Shown: positions 18,306 to 27,660, counted from the stretch's first letter. The stretch is 64,000 bases of DNA from Candidatus Aquidulcis sp. (GCA_020723385.1 DYIZ01000006.1:16958-80957); one strand, 5' to 3'. Program-made: numbers and translations. Notes: a model not told the origin generated them from the sequence alone.

Positions 18306-18409
18306 AGGGAACTGATACAGGCAACCTGCCCTACTCGATGCCGGGGAAGGCTGAAACCTTACGGCTGATTTTGACCTTTATCATCCCGTCTTGCAACTCT
18401 TCTGAGTGT

Positions 18410-18415
18410 TATAAT
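18410..18415 (+). promoter_or_regulatory. -10 box six bases before the MiaB-like start
   Basis: TATAAT ends six bases before ATG 18422, so transcription would begin at or next to the start codon. No ribosome binding site is visible. Same layout as the VanZ-like gene. Confidence 0.5.
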
Positions 18416-18421
18416 GCGGAT

Positions 18422-19771
18422 ATGAAATATCATATTTGGACCGAAGGCTGCCAGATGAATGTCGCTGACTCACAGCGCGTGGCCTCCGCCCTCGAACACC
18501 TGGGCTACACCGCCACGCCCCGCGCCGAGGCCGCCGATGTGATCGTGCTGAACACGTGCGTCGTGCGCCAGAGCGCCGAAGACAAAGCCTATGGCCGCCT
18601 GCAATCACTCAAACCATTGAAGCAAAGCCGCCCCGAGCTGGTCATCAACCTGATGGGCTGCCTGGTGGGCGTCAAAAGCAACGGCAAACTGCGCCAGCGC
18701 TTCCCGTTCGTGGATGTGTTCTCGCCCCCCTCCGACCCCAGCCCGCTCGTGGCCTATCTCACCCAGGATGAGAGCCGCGCCCTCGAAGAATCCGAAACCC
18801 AACAGCGCTTCGCCCTGCAAGACGGCGAGCTGACCCTGCCCGAGCACGAACGCGGCAAACTGATCGCCGCGCATGTCCCGGTGGTGCTGGGCTGCTCGCA
18901 CGCCTGCACCTTCTGCATCATCCCCTACCGGCGCGGGATCGAACGCTCCCGCCCGGCGCAGGAAATTCTCGCCGAGGTGCGCTCCCTGGCGGACCAGGGC
19001 GTGCGTGAGATCACCTTCCTGGGGCAGATCGTTGACCGCTACGGCAAGGATTTCCCCGATGGGCCAAATCTCTCGTCGTTGCTGCGCATAGCTCACGATG
19101 TCGAGGGCATCGAGCGCATCCGCTTCCTCACCTCCCATCCCACCTGGATGACCGACGAGTTGCTCGACACAGTCGCCGAATTGCCAAAAGTCATGCCGCA
19201 TATCGAAGTGCCGGTGCAGGCCGGGGACGATGAAGTGCTGGCAAACATGAAACGCGGCTACACCGCCGAGGATTACCGGCGACTGGTGGAAAGAATTCGG
19301 GGCCGGTTGGGGTCTGGGTTTCCGGGAGTCTCGATTGCCACCGACGTGATCGTGGGCTTTCCCGGCGAGAGCGAGGCGCAGTTCCAGCGCACCTACGATC
19401 TGCTGGCTGACCTGAAGCTGGATGTGGCGCACCTGGCGCGCTACTCGCCGCGCCCCGGCACCGTGGCCGAGCGCCGCATGCCCGACGATGTGCCCGCCGC
19501 CGAGAAGATGCGCCGCTTCCGCGTGTTGGAGGCCCAGCAAGAGCAGATCGCCGCCGAGATCAGCGCCCGCTACCTTGGACAGACGGCGCCGGTGCTCTTC
19601 GAGGAAAAAGTGAAGTCCCGATGGCGTGGGCGCACCGGGACCAATAAGCTGGTGTTCGTGGAAACCGACGAGAATTTACGCGGCCAGACGCAGCCGGTGA
19701 CGATCACCTGGGCCGGGCCGTGGTCTATGATCGGGAGCCTCAGCCCCCGCCAATCACCGCCATCAGCTTGA
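18422..19771 (+). CDS. miaB: MiaB-family methylthiotransferase (tRNA or ribosomal target)
   Basis: Radical-SAM methylthiotransferase, 449 residues. The N-terminal cluster cysteines are C10, C46 and C80. The radical-SAM motif is CSHACTFC with C158, C162 and C165. LGQIVDRYG matches the LGQNVxxYG motif of MiaB, and a C-terminal TRAM-like domain (~380-440) follows. The expected reaction is 2-methylthio modification of isopentenyl-adenosine 37 in tRNA. ATG 18422 is favoured over upstream in-frame starts because TATAAT lies six bases before it and the protein then starts at the family's usual KYHIWTEGCQMN. Its last ~30 bp overlap the end of the convergent MoaD-like gene. Confidence 0.85.
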   Translation: MKYHIWTEGCQMNVADSQRVASALEHLGYTATPRAEAADVIVLNTCVVRQSAEDKAYGRLQSLKPLKQSRPELVINLMGCLVGVKSNGKLRQRFPFVDVFSPPSDPSPLVAYLTQDESRALEESETQQRFALQDGELTLPEHERGKLIAAHVPVVLGCSHACTFCIIPYRRGIERSRPAQEILAEVRSLADQGVREITFLGQIVDRYGKDFPDGPNLSSLLRIAHDVEGIERIRFLTSHPTWMTDELLDTVAELPKVMPHIEVPVQAGDDEVLANMKRGYTAEDYRRLVERIRGRLGSGFPGVSIATDVIVGFPGESEAQFQRTYDLLADLKLDVAHLARYSPRPGTVAERRMPDDVPAAEKMRRFRVLEAQQEQIAAEISARYLGQTAPVLFEEKVKSRWRGRTGTNKLVFVETDENLRGQTQPVTITWAGPWSMIGSLSPRQSPPSA

Positions 19772-19964
19772 CCACATCCCCCTCCTGCAAGACATAATCC
19801 TTCGATTGGTGCTCATCATTAACCAGCACCAAAGCAGCGATTTCGGGCGGCATGTCGAATGCTACCATCGTCTCGCGAATGGTGCGCCCGGCGGGTACAG
19901 CAATCTCGTGCTGCCCGCCGATGTATTGTTTGAGCATCCCCATTGGGCGAAAAGTTACGGTCAT
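19740..19964 (-). CDS. MoaD/ThiS-like sulfur carrier
   Basis: A 74-residue beta-grasp protein ending in the diagnostic Gly-Gly tail (AVIGGG). It would carry a C-terminal thiocarboxylate, as MoaD does in molybdopterin synthesis or ThiS in thiamine synthesis. It lies directly downstream of the tungsten aldehyde oxidoreductase on the same strand, which favours a role in tungstopterin assembly. ATG 19964 is preferred to a start at 20030, because the upstream part would be encoded by the long palindrome at 19986-20038. Confidence 0.7.
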   Translation of the reverse strand: MTVTFRPMGMLKQYIGGQHEIAVPAGRTIRETMVAFDMPPEIAALVLVNDEHQSKDYVLQEGDVVKLMAVIGGG

Positions 19965-19985
19965 AATAGCATCTATTACGGAGAG

Positions 19986-20038
19986 CCGAAAATTTGATGT
20001 TCGTGCGTGCGCAGCACGCACGAACATCAAATTTTCGG
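19986..20038. repeat. 53-bp perfect palindrome (25-3-25), copy 1
   Basis: Arms starting CCGAAAATTTGATGTTCG are perfectly complementary over 25 bp with a 3-nt loop. It lies 10 bp after the aldehyde oxidoreductase stop and may terminate that transcript. A diverged copy is at 22446-22496 on the other side of the operon. Confidence 0.9.
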
Positions 20039-20048
20039 TTTTTCTCTT

Positions 20049-21875
20049 TCAATTCACGAATGTGTCTAAATTGAGCTTCTCGATGGTCGCCGGGGTGGGC
20101 ATCCCGTTCGCGTCCCACCCGCGCTGCTCGTAGTACATATCCAGCAGGCGGTTGACATCCTCGAGTTTGGTGATCTGCCCGGCTGTGGCGCCGGTCTTGG
20201 GGGGTTCCTCGTAGAAACGGGAAGCGGGCATATCCCAGGAGCGTCCGAAATCTTCGTTCTCCCGCGCCCAGTACAGGCGGGTCAGATTCCAGATGCGGTT
20301 GCCGACCGCCTCCAAATCTTCCCAGGTGCGCTCGATCCCGGTGATGGACTCCAGCAGCGGCTCGTACAGCGCGCGGTCAATGCCCAGTTCCACCCATTGC
20401 AGGCGGCAGGAACCGAGCACGTCGAACATCGGGCGGAAGTTTTGCAGCCAGATGACCCGCGCCACTTTTTCGGGGACGACTTTATCGCGTCCCACCTGGA
20501 GATCGTAGGTGATCGCCCACGAACGGTTGTGGTGCGCGCCCACGTCGCAGGTCATGTAGGCGAGCAGCATGGCGGTGGCGTTGTGGGTGGCGTAAGCCGA
20601 CTGTTCCATGCCTTTGACCTGGATGGCGAACTTCTCGCTGCCCTTGCCGACTTTCTGGGCAGCCTTCTTGACGCCCTCTGCCAGCAGCGCCCCAAAGCCC
20701 TGCTTCCTGGCGATCTTCTCAATAAGGGCAAACACTGCTTGAACGTTGCCCCATTTCAGGTCGAGGCCGTCCGTATCTGCTTTGGTGAGAATCCCCTTCT
20801 CGTAGGCTTCCATCGCCCAGCCGATCACGCCGCCCGCTGAGATGGTGTCAATCCCCAGGTCATCGCACAACAGGTTGGCTTGCGCCACATCCTGGATGTC
20901 AGAGATGCCGATGTTCGCGCCCAGCAGGCCGATGGTCTCGTATTCGGGGCCTTCGACGAAGCTCTTGTAGCGCTTCATGCTGGAGTATTTACCGCACGGG
21001 CACGGGCAGCCGAAGCAGCCCTTGTCGGTGATGACGATCTGCTCGCGCATGACCGGGCCGTAAAGGGTCTTGCCGCCCTCGAAGGAACCGGCGGTGAAGT
21101 TGCGGGTGGGCAGCGCGCCGACTTCGTCGCACCAGCTCACCACGATGGTCGTACCGTAGCGTGTCCATTCCTTCAGGCCTTCGGCATCCTTGCAGGCTTT
21201 GTACAGCGCCATACCCGCTTTGCGGTAGGTTTCGACATTCGCCACCGGCACCGACTTGGTGCCGCGCAAAACGATAGCCTTGACTTTCTTGGCGCCCATG
21301 ACGGTGCCCACGCCGCCGCGCCCTGCCTGGCGGCCGAAATCGTGATTGATGTGCGCGAAGGAGACGCCATTCTCGCCGCCGGGGCCAATCACGGCGATCT
21401 GGAATTCCTCGCCGAATTTCTCTTTGAATTCTTTTTCAACCTCGAAGGTGCCTTTGCCCCAATAGGGAGCGGCGTCGCGCAGCTCGATCTTGTTATCGTC
21501 AATGAACAGGTACACCGGCTTGGGGCTGATGCCTTCCAGAATAAGGCTGTCAATCCCGGCGTATTTCAGCTCGGCGGTGAACAGCCCGCCCAAGGATGCG
21601 CTGGCGTACCCGCCGGTGAGCGGTGACTTGGTGGTGAAATCGCACTTGCCGCCGCCCACAGCCAACATGCCCGATAGAGGGCCGGACGAGATGATGAGTT
21701 TGTTCTCCGGCCCCAGGGGATCCGCACCCACAGGGACCTCTTTGGTCAGGAAATAAATGCCAAAGCCGCGCCCGCCGATGAAATCGCGTGCCACATTGGC
21801 TGGAGTCGGTTCTTTCGTGAATTTGCCGGTCGTCAAATTGACCCGCAGAATGCTTCCACCGTATCCGTTTAACAT
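20049..21875 (-). CDS. aor: tungsten-dependent aldehyde:ferredoxin oxidoreductase
   Basis: A 608-residue AOR-family enzyme that oxidises aldehydes to acids with ferredoxin as acceptor, using a tungsten bis-pterin cofactor and one [4Fe-4S] cluster. Cluster ligands fit C287, C290, C294 and C490. The N-terminal domain has the family block SGPLSGMLAVGGGKCDFTTK and the pterin-binding GRQAGRGGVGTVMGAKKVKA. Length is typical. It is the second gene after a four-cluster ferredoxin (9-bp gap), its likely electron partner, and precedes a MoaD-like gene. The actual aldehyde is unknown. The enzyme class is mostly found in anaerobes and is oxygen-sensitive. Confidence 0.92.
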   Translation of the reverse strand: MLNGYGGSILRVNLTTGKFTKEPTPANVARDFIGGRGFGIYFLTKEVPVGADPLGPENKLIISSGPLSGMLAVGGGKCDFTTKSPLTGGYASASLGGLFTAELKYAGIDSLILEGISPKPVYLFIDDNKIELRDAAPYWGKGTFEVEKEFKEKFGEEFQIAVIGPGGENGVSFAHINHDFGRQAGRGGVGTVMGAKKVKAIVLRGTKSVPVANVETYRKAGMALYKACKDAEGLKEWTRYGTTIVVSWCDEVGALPTRNFTAGSFEGGKTLYGPVMREQIVITDKGCFGCPCPCGKYSSMKRYKSFVEGPEYETIGLLGANIGISDIQDVAQANLLCDDLGIDTISAGGVIGWAMEAYEKGILTKADTDGLDLKWGNVQAVFALIEKIARKQGFGALLAEGVKKAAQKVGKGSEKFAIQVKGMEQSAYATHNATAMLLAYMTCDVGAHHNRSWAITYDLQVGRDKVVPEKVARVIWLQNFRPMFDVLGSCRLQWVELGIDRALYEPLLESITGIERTWEDLEAVGNRIWNLTRLYWARENEDFGRSWDMPASRFYEEPPKTGATAGQITKLEDVNRLLDMYYEQRGWDANGMPTPATIEKLNLDTFVN

Positions 21876-21884
21876 GGCAGCCTC

Positions 21885-22274
21885 CTAGTTTCCGATCCAG
21901 AGCGCGCTCGTGCCGCAGACTGCCACGCAGTCGCCGCACAGATCGCATTTCCAGGCATGATTGGCCAGCTCGGCGCGCACGAACATGACGCTCTCGGGGC
22001 ACTCCGGGACACAGGCTTCACACAGGTTGCATTCATCAACATCCACGTAATAGCCGCCGCGCTCGTTGAGTTTGATGGCTTCCGTGGGGCAGGCTTGCGC
22101 GCAGTCGCCGCATTGGGTGCAGACTTTCATCTCGTACACGCCCGGCGCGGGGAAGTGCGGCATTAAATTCAGCGCCGCCTTTTTAGGATTGTTTTCTTGG
22201 AACAGATTGAGCGAACAAGCGACCAGGCACGCCCGGCACCCGGAACACTTGCTGCTATCTACATAAAGTCGCAT
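21885..22274 (-). CDS. polyferredoxin with four [4Fe-4S] motifs
   Basis: A 129-residue electron carrier with 16 cysteines in four CX2CX2CX3C blocks (C10-C20, C52-C62, C82-C92, C110-C120), enough for four [4Fe-4S] clusters. It resembles the iron-sulfur subunits that accompany AOR-family and molybdopterin enzymes. ATG 22274 has AAGGAG seven bases upstream; an earlier start would add 11 unlikely residues. The aldehyde oxidoreductase follows 9 bp downstream, so the pair is one operon. Confidence 0.9.
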   Translation of the reverse strand: MRLYVDSSKCSGCRACLVACSLNLFQENNPKKAALNLMPHFPAPGVYEMKVCTQCGDCAQACPTEAIKLNERGGYYVDVDECNLCEACVPECPESVMFVRAELANHAWKCDLCGDCVAVCGTSALWIGN

Positions 22275-22445
22275 TGCAATCTCCTTTCGAAAAGTGGGAT
22301 CCGGCAAAGGGATTCTACTGATGCAAGGTTAAGGTTACCTCATTTGGCGTCCAAGGGGTAGCGATAACCATCATCTTTTCTGAGGGACAGGTATCCTGTT
22401 TTTGATGATAAATCATCCCCGCCGTCATCTTTTCCGAGATAATAA

Positions 22446-22496
22446 CGAAAATTCGATGTTCATGCCAGCAATGCTCGCACGAACATCGAATTTTCG
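22446..22496. repeat. palindrome copy 2, upstream of the AOR operon
   Basis: 16-bp perfect arms (CGAAAATTCGATGTTC and its complement) around a 19-nt loop. The arms match copy 1 at 19986-20038 apart from a T/C change. With copy 1 it brackets the ferredoxin-AOR-operon region. Confidence 0.85.
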
Positions 22497-22547
22497 GATT
22501 ATCCTTTGGGCTGAAGCCCCAGGGGGAGGTGAATCCCCCGGTTTTGG

Positions 22548-23774
22548 CTACCGCCCGTGGCCGTTCAACCCGGCTGCCTGACGCAGCGCGTCGGCTTTGT
22601 CGGTGCGCTCCCAGGGCAGGTCGAGGTCGTCACGACCAAAATGGCCGTAAGCCGCCGTCTGCCGGTAGATTGGGCGGCGCAGCTTGAGATCGCGGATGAT
22701 CGCGCCGGGGCGCAGATCGAAATGTTGCGTAATCAAGTCGGCGATCTGGTCATCGGGGATGTGACCGGTGCCGAAGGTCTCGACGTTGACGCTCAAGGGG
22801 TGGGCGACCCCGATGGCATAGGCTACCTGGATTTCGCAGCGGTCGGCGATCCCGGCGGCGACCACGTTCTTCGCCGCCCAGCGGGCCGCGTAAGCCGCCG
22901 AGCGATCCACCTTGGTGGGGTCTTTGCCGCTGAAGCAGCCGCCGCCGTGACGGCCCATCCCACCGTAGGTATCTACGATGATCTTGCGCCCGGTCACTCC
23001 GGCGTCACCCTGCGGCCCGCCGATGACGAAGCGCCCGGTCGGGTTGACGTAGATCTTTAGCTCGGAATCCAGCAAGTCAGCCGGCATGGTGGGCATGATC
23101 ACGTTCTCGATGACCGTCTCGCGGATTTCAGCGTGCGATACATCGGGAGTGTGCTGCGTGCTGACCAGTACCGTATCAATCCGCTTCGGCTTGCCATAGC
23201 TATATTCTACGGTTACCTGGCTTTTGCCATCCGGGCGCAGCCAGGGGATGCTGTTATTCTTGCGGACTTCAGCCAGGCGGCGGGTGAGCTTGTGCGCCAG
23301 GTAGATCGGCATAGGCATCAAGGTTGGGGTTTCGTTGCAGGCAAAGCCGAACATCATACCTTGGTCGCCGGCGCCAATCGCCTCGATCTCGGCCTCGATC
23401 ATCTCGCCGGACTTGGCTTCCAGAGCCTTATCCACGCCCATGGCGATGTCGCCGGACTGCTTGCAGATGGCTACCAATACACCACAAGAATTGCCATCGA
23501 AGCCCTTTTTGCTGTCATCATATCCAATGTCTGTGATAATTTTGCGAACCAGGTCGTCGAAATTGATCTGGGCGCGGGTGGTAATCTCGCCCAACAAGGC
23601 GACGAACCCGGTTTTGGTCGCCGTCTCGCAGGCTACGCGGGAATATGGGTCCTGCTCGAGGCAGGCATCCAGCACGCCATCGCTGATCTGGTCACATAGT
23701 TTGTCGGGATGCCCCTCGGTCACCGATTCGGATGTGAACAGCAAGCGGGGCGACTGCATAAACGTGTTGCTCAT
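22548..23774 (-). CDS. metK: S-adenosylmethionine synthase
   Basis: MetK makes S-adenosylmethionine from methionine and ATP; 408 residues, typical length. The signature [12 protein letters not shown] and the P-loop-like [22 protein letters not shown] are intact, as is the N-terminal [20 protein letters not shown] block. The start ATG 23774 has GGAGG seven bases upstream. A SAM-I riboswitch and intrinsic terminator precede it, giving end-product feedback control. A G/C-rich inverted repeat at about 22508-22540 after the gene may be its terminator. Confidence 0.97.
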   Translation of the reverse strand: MSNTFMQSPRLLFTSESVTEGHPDKLCDQISDGVLDACLEQDPYSRVACETATKTGFVALLGEITTRAQINFDDLVRKIITDIGYDDSKKGFDGNSCGVLVAICKQSGDIAMGVDKALEAKSGEMIEAEIEAIGAGDQGMMFGFACNETPTLMPMPIYLAHKLTRRLAEVRKNNSIPWLRPDGKSQVTVEYSYGKPKRIDTVLVSTQHTPDVSHAEIRETVIENVIMPTMPADLLDSELKIYVNPTGRFVIGGPQGDAGVTGRKIIVDTYGGMGRHGGGCFSGKDPTKVDRSAAYAARWAAKNVVAAGIADRCEIQVAYAIGVAHPLSVNVETFGTGHIPDDQIADLITQHFDLRPGAIIRDLKLRRPIYRQTAAYGHFGRDDLDLPWERTDKADALRQAAGLNGHGR

Positions 23775-23788
23775 ATTACCTCCAGAGT

Positions 23789-23820
23789 AAAAGAAATTGC
23801 CCTTTCAAGCGAGAAAGGGC
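23789..23820 (-). terminator. terminator of the metK riboswitch
   Basis: On the minus strand GCCCTTTC, a short loop and GAAAGGGC are followed by a T-rich tract, just before the metK ribosome binding site. It is the expression platform of the SAM-I aptamer. Confidence 0.8.
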
Positions 23821-23841
23821 AAGATAAGACAAAACGGTTGC

Positions 23842-24018
<177 letters not shown>

Positions 24019-24086
24019 GCCGCAAGGGTATAAAGTTGTTGTGGGCGATAATACCACGAGTGCTAGGAGATGTCAATTTTCAAAAA

Positions 24087-24905
24087 TTATAGCCACAGGC
24101 TCGTGATCATATAATATCCGATGACCGCCGCCCACAACCAGGAATCCACCCGGTCGAAGACGCCGCCGTGGCCGGGCAGCAGATTGCCAGAATCTTTCAC
24201 GCCCACCTGGCGTTTGATCATACTCTCGCCGAGGTCGCCCAAAACGGGAAAGATGCCCATCGCCAGGCCAATGATGGCGCCTCGTCCGGCTGTAATCGCT
24301 GTCCCAGGGCCGGCGCCGATCTGCCACAGGAAGGCCAGCAGCGCTCCGCCCAACACACTGGCAACCACACCGGCTAAATAACCTTCCCATGTCTTCTTCG
24401 GGCTGAGGCGCGGACTCAGTTTGTGCCGCCCCCATTGGCGGCCGATCAGAAAGGCGAAGGAATCGGCAAACCACACGGCGGGCAGCGCCAGCAGCACCCA
24501 CCATTTACCCTCCGGCAGGTCGCGCAGCGATATGAAATACGCGCCGATCCACCCCAGGTAAAGCGTACCCGCCAGTGTAATCGCCAAATCAGTGGCTGCT
24601 TTGTCTCTGCCGCGTTCATACGCCGATAGGTGATAGGCCATACCAGCTAACACGATCAGGCTGATGATCCAACCCCCGCTCTCGAATCCGTTGACCGTTC
24701 GCCCCACGGCAATCAGTAATACCCCTCCAATAACCAACGCACCAGCGGGTTGATACCCGCCGGCGCGAAATAATTTCACGTATTCCCAGGCTGCCAGGCA
24801 AAGCGCCAGCGTTATGAATGCCTGGTAAGGCCATCCTCCGAGAGCGATCAAAGCCAGCCCGACCGGCAGCAGGATGATGGTGACCAGCAGTCTACTGACA
24901 AACAT
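24087..24905 (-). CDS. cdsA: phosphatidate cytidylyltransferase
   Basis: CdsA makes CDP-diacylglycerol from phosphatidate and CTP; 272 residues with about eight membrane segments. The C-terminal signature appears as SMIKRQVGVKDSGNLLPGHGGVFDRVDS, in which KD, PGHGG and DR-D are conserved catalytic or metal-binding elements. The gene overlaps the uppS end by 14 bp, the common frr-uppS-cdsA order in bacteria. It is the last gene of that run; metK's riboswitch begins 68 bp beyond it. Confidence 0.95.
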   Translation of the reverse strand: MFVSRLLVTIILLPVGLALIALGGWPYQAFITLALCLAAWEYVKLFRAGGYQPAGALVIGGVLLIAVGRTVNGFESGGWIISLIVLAGMAYHLSAYERGRDKAATDLAITLAGTLYLGWIGAYFISLRDLPEGKWWVLLALPAVWFADSFAFLIGRQWGRHKLSPRLSPKKTWEGYLAGVVASVLGGALLAFLWQIGAGPGTAITAGRGAIIGLAMGIFPVLGDLGESMIKRQVGVKDSGNLLPGHGGVFDRVDSWLWAAVIGYYMITSLWL

Positions 24906-25656
24906 TGCTACCGGGGCCTTCTTGGCCTTTGCCTTTAGTGTTCACCAACCCATAACGGCGATCCCGGCGGTTGAATTCAAACAAGGCGCGGCGCAGTTCT
25001 TCCTTATCGAAATCAGGCCAATATGTGGCTGGAAAATACCATTCGGAATAAGCGCCCTGCCAGATCAGGAAATTGCTGCCGCGCAGTTCGCCGGATGTGC
25101 GGATGATCAGATCGGGGTCGGGCGTTCCGGCAGTGAACAAATACCGGCTGACCAGCGCTTCGTTGACATCCTCAGGCTTCACACCCTCGCATAGTATGTG
25201 TTGGATGGCGCATACGATCTCATCGCGCCCGCCGTAATTGAAAGCCACATTCAACACCAACCGCGTGTTGTTTTGGGTCTTTTCGACCGCCCGGAGCACT
25301 TTCTCGCGCAGCGATGGTCTGAGTTGATCGAGGCGGCCAATGTGACGCAACTGCACCCCCTGATCGTGCAGCTCTTGCAGCTCACGATCCACCACATCTT
25401 CAACGATTTTCATCAGGCCGAGCACTTCATCTTCGGGGCGGCCCCAATTTTCGGTGGAAAAGGCATAAATCGTCAGGTATTGAATACCAAATTCGATGCA
25501 CGCCCCGATCACGCGGCGCAGGTTCTCGGTGCCGGCGCGGTGACCCGCCAGCCGTGGCAGGCCGCGCTGTTTTGCCCAGCGCCCATTGCCATCCATGATG
25601 ATGGCAACGTGAGTGGGGATTTTCTTGGGTAGTTCAGGAGGTTGTTTGGATTTCAT
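24892..25656 (-). CDS. uppS: undecaprenyl diphosphate synthase
   Basis: Cis-prenyltransferase that extends farnesyl diphosphate to the C55 lipid carrier for cell-wall synthesis; 254 residues. The catalytic HVAIIMDGNGRWAKQRGLPR block (Asp of MDGNGRW), the FSTENWGRP block and the C-terminal RTSGELRGSNFLIWQ block are present. The last usually reads RTSGE.RLSNFLLWQ. ATG 25656 follows the frr stop by 21 bp and cdsA overlaps its end, so it is the middle gene of an operon. Confidence 0.96.
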   Translation of the reverse strand: MKSKQPPELPKKIPTHVAIIMDGNGRWAKQRGLPRLAGHRAGTENLRRVIGACIEFGIQYLTIYAFSTENWGRPEDEVLGLMKIVEDVVDRELQELHDQGVQLRHIGRLDQLRPSLREKVLRAVEKTQNNTRLVLNVAFNYGGRDEIVCAIQHILCEGVKPEDVNEALVSRYLFTAGTPDPDLIIRTSGELRGSNFLIWQGAYSEWYFPATYWPDFDKEELRRALFEFNRRDRRYGLVNTKGKGQEGPGSNVCQ

Positions 25657-25677
25657 GGCAGGTTCTGGGAGCAGGCC

Positions 25678-26235
25678 TTACACTTCCAGAATTTCCTTTT
25701 CCTTGCGCGTCCCGACTCCATTGACCTCTTCAATGTATCGGTCGGTGATCTTCTGCAGCTCTTCCTCGCCGCGCTCGAGATCGTCTTCGGAGATGAGTTT
25801 TTCCTCTTTGAATTCGCGCATATCCTTGATGCTGTCGCGGCGAACGTTACGCAGGGCGACGCGGGCTTCCTCCACCCTGTTGTGGACAACCTTCACCAGG
25901 TCGCGGCGGCGCTCCTCGGTGAGGGGCGGCAGGTTGAGACGAATTACCTTGCCGTCGTTGTTGGGGGTCAGCCCTAAATCCGACATCTGGATCGCTCGCT
26001 CGATGGCTCTCAACGATGAGGCGTCAAAGGGCCGGATGACCAGCGAGCGCGCTTCTGGGACGCTAATCGTCGCCAGTTGCACCAGGGAGGTGGGCGCGCC
26101 ATAATATTCCACCGACAGGCGCTCAACCAACGCCGGGCTGGCGCGCCCGGTACGAATGCCTGACAAATCTTCTTCCAAAGCTTGAATGGCGCTCTTCATG
26201 CGGGTTTCAGCGTCTTTGTAGAGATCTTTGAGCAT
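25678..26235 (-). CDS. frr: ribosome recycling factor
   Basis: RRF, 185 residues, typical length; with EF-G it splits post-termination ribosomes. The family blocks RTGRASPALVERLSVEYYG and the C-terminal KEEKLISEDDLERGEEELQKITDRYI are clear. ATG 26235 has AGGAGG eight bases upstream. The upstream spacer holds a hairpin of heptad repeats, after which come the terminators of the GH25-like gene. pyrH, tsf and rpsB, often neighbours of frr, are not in this window. Confidence 0.97.
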   Translation of the reverse strand: MLKDLYKDAETRMKSAIQALEEDLSGIRTGRASPALVERLSVEYYGAPTSLVQLATISVPEARSLVIRPFDASSLRAIERAIQMSDLGLTPNNDGKVIRLNLPPLTEERRRDLVKVVHNRVEEARVALRNVRRDSIKDMREFKEEKLISEDDLERGEEELQKITDRYIEEVNGVGTRKEKEILEV

Positions 26236-26250
26236 AGCGGCCTCCTGGGA

Positions 26251-26340
26251 TTAGCGGTCAGCGGTCAGCAATCAGCGGTCAGCCATTGATCCTTTGCTTT
26301 ACGGCAACTGATTACTGTTCACCGTTCACTGATAACTGCA
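26251..26340. repeat. CAGCGGT / ACTGATT heptad hairpin
   Basis: Units TCAGCGG, TCAGCGG, TCAGCAA, TCAGCGG face units ACTGATT, ACTGTTC, ACCGTTC, ACTGATA across a spacer. It fills most of the gap before frr. Confidence 0.7.
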
Positions 26341-26472
26341 CTTCCCTAAGGATACTCGAAAATGCGTGGAGAGAAAAGGGGCAATTTAAGGCACGGACTG
26401 CAAGCTGGGATCCAAGATAACAATCTCCCCACTCCCATTTTGGGGAGTGGGGAGTGAGGTGAGGGAATTTCC

Positions 26473-27534
26473 CTACGCCGGCTTCATGAATTTCATGCCC
26501 ACCCAGCGCGACTCCACGGGATCAATCCGCCCAAAGCCGTTGGCAATCTCGTAGACCATAACCTCGTCGCCTTTGAACAGGAACTTGCCGGTCTCGGTTT
26601 CTTTGAGCACGTCGGGCCGGCTGCGAATGTGAAGCTGCCCGGTGGTGCAGATAAAGCGCACACCCACCGGCTCGGGCTGTTCTTTCTCCTCAGATTTCCC
26701 TTTTTCTTCCGTCTTTTCTTTCTCGTCAGGCTGATTTTTCCCGTCACCCGCAATCCCGCCCGGCTGGCCGCCAAAGCGGGCGTGAAACTCCTCGGGAGTG
26801 CCGTTGTAGACGTTCAAATCAATGTTGAAGTGGGTCGGATATGGCGGGGGCAAGTACAGCTTGTCAGCGCCCCATTGCCAGAACAGCCATTGATTCGCGC
26901 CGGGCGGCATACGATCCCGGATCATCTGCTCGGTCAGCCCTTCGCGCAGCGCCATGAACTCATCCCAGCTTTGAACGAAGCGCGGCGGTTTTTCGTAAGG
27001 ATAGGCTGCCAGCCATAGTGGAAATTCGTCAAGCCATTCACTCATTGGCTTGGCATAAGTTTTTACAAACCAGTCGGCGGTGTAATTCAACAACAGCTTG
27101 TGCGGATAGCGATCCCGCAGCAACCGCATGAACTGCCGGCCTTTGGAGCTGATCTGATCTGGCGGGATGATGGCCTCCGACATAGGGATGTCGCCCGACT
27201 TGGCCTGATCGCGCAGTTTGCTGCTTTTGTAGACTTGTTCGTTGTCCACCACAATGATGGGCGGGTCGAATTTGTCAATTACCTGCGCAAAGGTGTCCAA
27301 CTGAGGCTGCAATTGCAGCGTAGGCCAGAACCAGTGATACACGCCCAATACCAGCCCGGCCTGCTGCACGGCGGCGATGTGCTGTTCGTGACGCGAGTCG
27401 AACGCGGCGCCGTCTGTAACCTTGACGATTACGAAGGATGGTTTGAGCTTGATCAGCGGGCCATAATCAATGATCGGCCCGTCTTTGGATTGGACATTCC
27501 AATGGGATACATCAAAACCCCAGGCTCGTTTCAT
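26473..27534 (-). CDS. GH25-like glycoside hydrolase with C-terminal SH3-like domain
   Basis: A 353-residue protein. Residues 1-~255 form a GH25-muramidase-like barrel, beginning WGFDVSHWN with DxS at the active-site rim, then VIVKVTDGAAF, GVYHWFWPT, IIVVDNEQV and NQWLFWQWGADK. A charged Lys/Glu linker (~270-300) leads to a small SH3-like domain with LHIRSRPDV. No signal peptide is seen, so it may act inside the cell, on lysis or by another export route. ATG 27534 has AAGGAGG upstream and replaces an earlier start that would add 33 residues. Related proteins cleave peptidoglycan; activity here is inferred. Confidence 0.75.
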   Translation of the reverse strand: MKRAWGFDVSHWNVQSKDGPIIDYGPLIKLKPSFVIVKVTDGAAFDSRHEQHIAAVQQAGLVLGVYHWFWPTLQLQPQLDTFAQVIDKFDPPIIVVDNEQVYKSSKLRDQAKSGDIPMSEAIIPPDQISSKGRQFMRLLRDRYPHKLLLNYTADWFVKTYAKPMSEWLDEFPLWLAAYPYEKPPRFVQSWDEFMALREGLTEQMIRDRMPPGANQWLFWQWGADKLYLPPPYPTHFNIDLNVYNGTPEEFHARFGGQPGGIAGDGKNQPDEKEKTEEKGKSEEKEQPEPVGVRFICTTGQLHIRSRPDVLKETETGKFLFKGDEVMVYEIANGFGRIDPVESRWVGMKFMKPA

Positions 27535-27627
27535 AGGTAAATCCTCCTTTGGCTTGATTATAGAGGTGAATGGCCGATAAAGCAAACAATCCCGGTGGGT
27601 TCGAGTGTACCGCAAAACTATCGGATG

Positions 27628-27660
27628 AGACACCCGGAGTTTCCAAAACTCCGGGTGTCT
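27628..27660. repeat. 15-3-15 palindrome, bidirectional hairpin
   Basis: Perfect arms starting AGACACCCGGAGTTT with a CCA centre, nested in a wider inverted repeat with arms ACCGCAAAAC (27609-27618) and GTTTTGCGGT (27676-27685). Same size and ends as the palindrome inside addB. It may terminate the gene at 27700. Confidence 0.8.
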
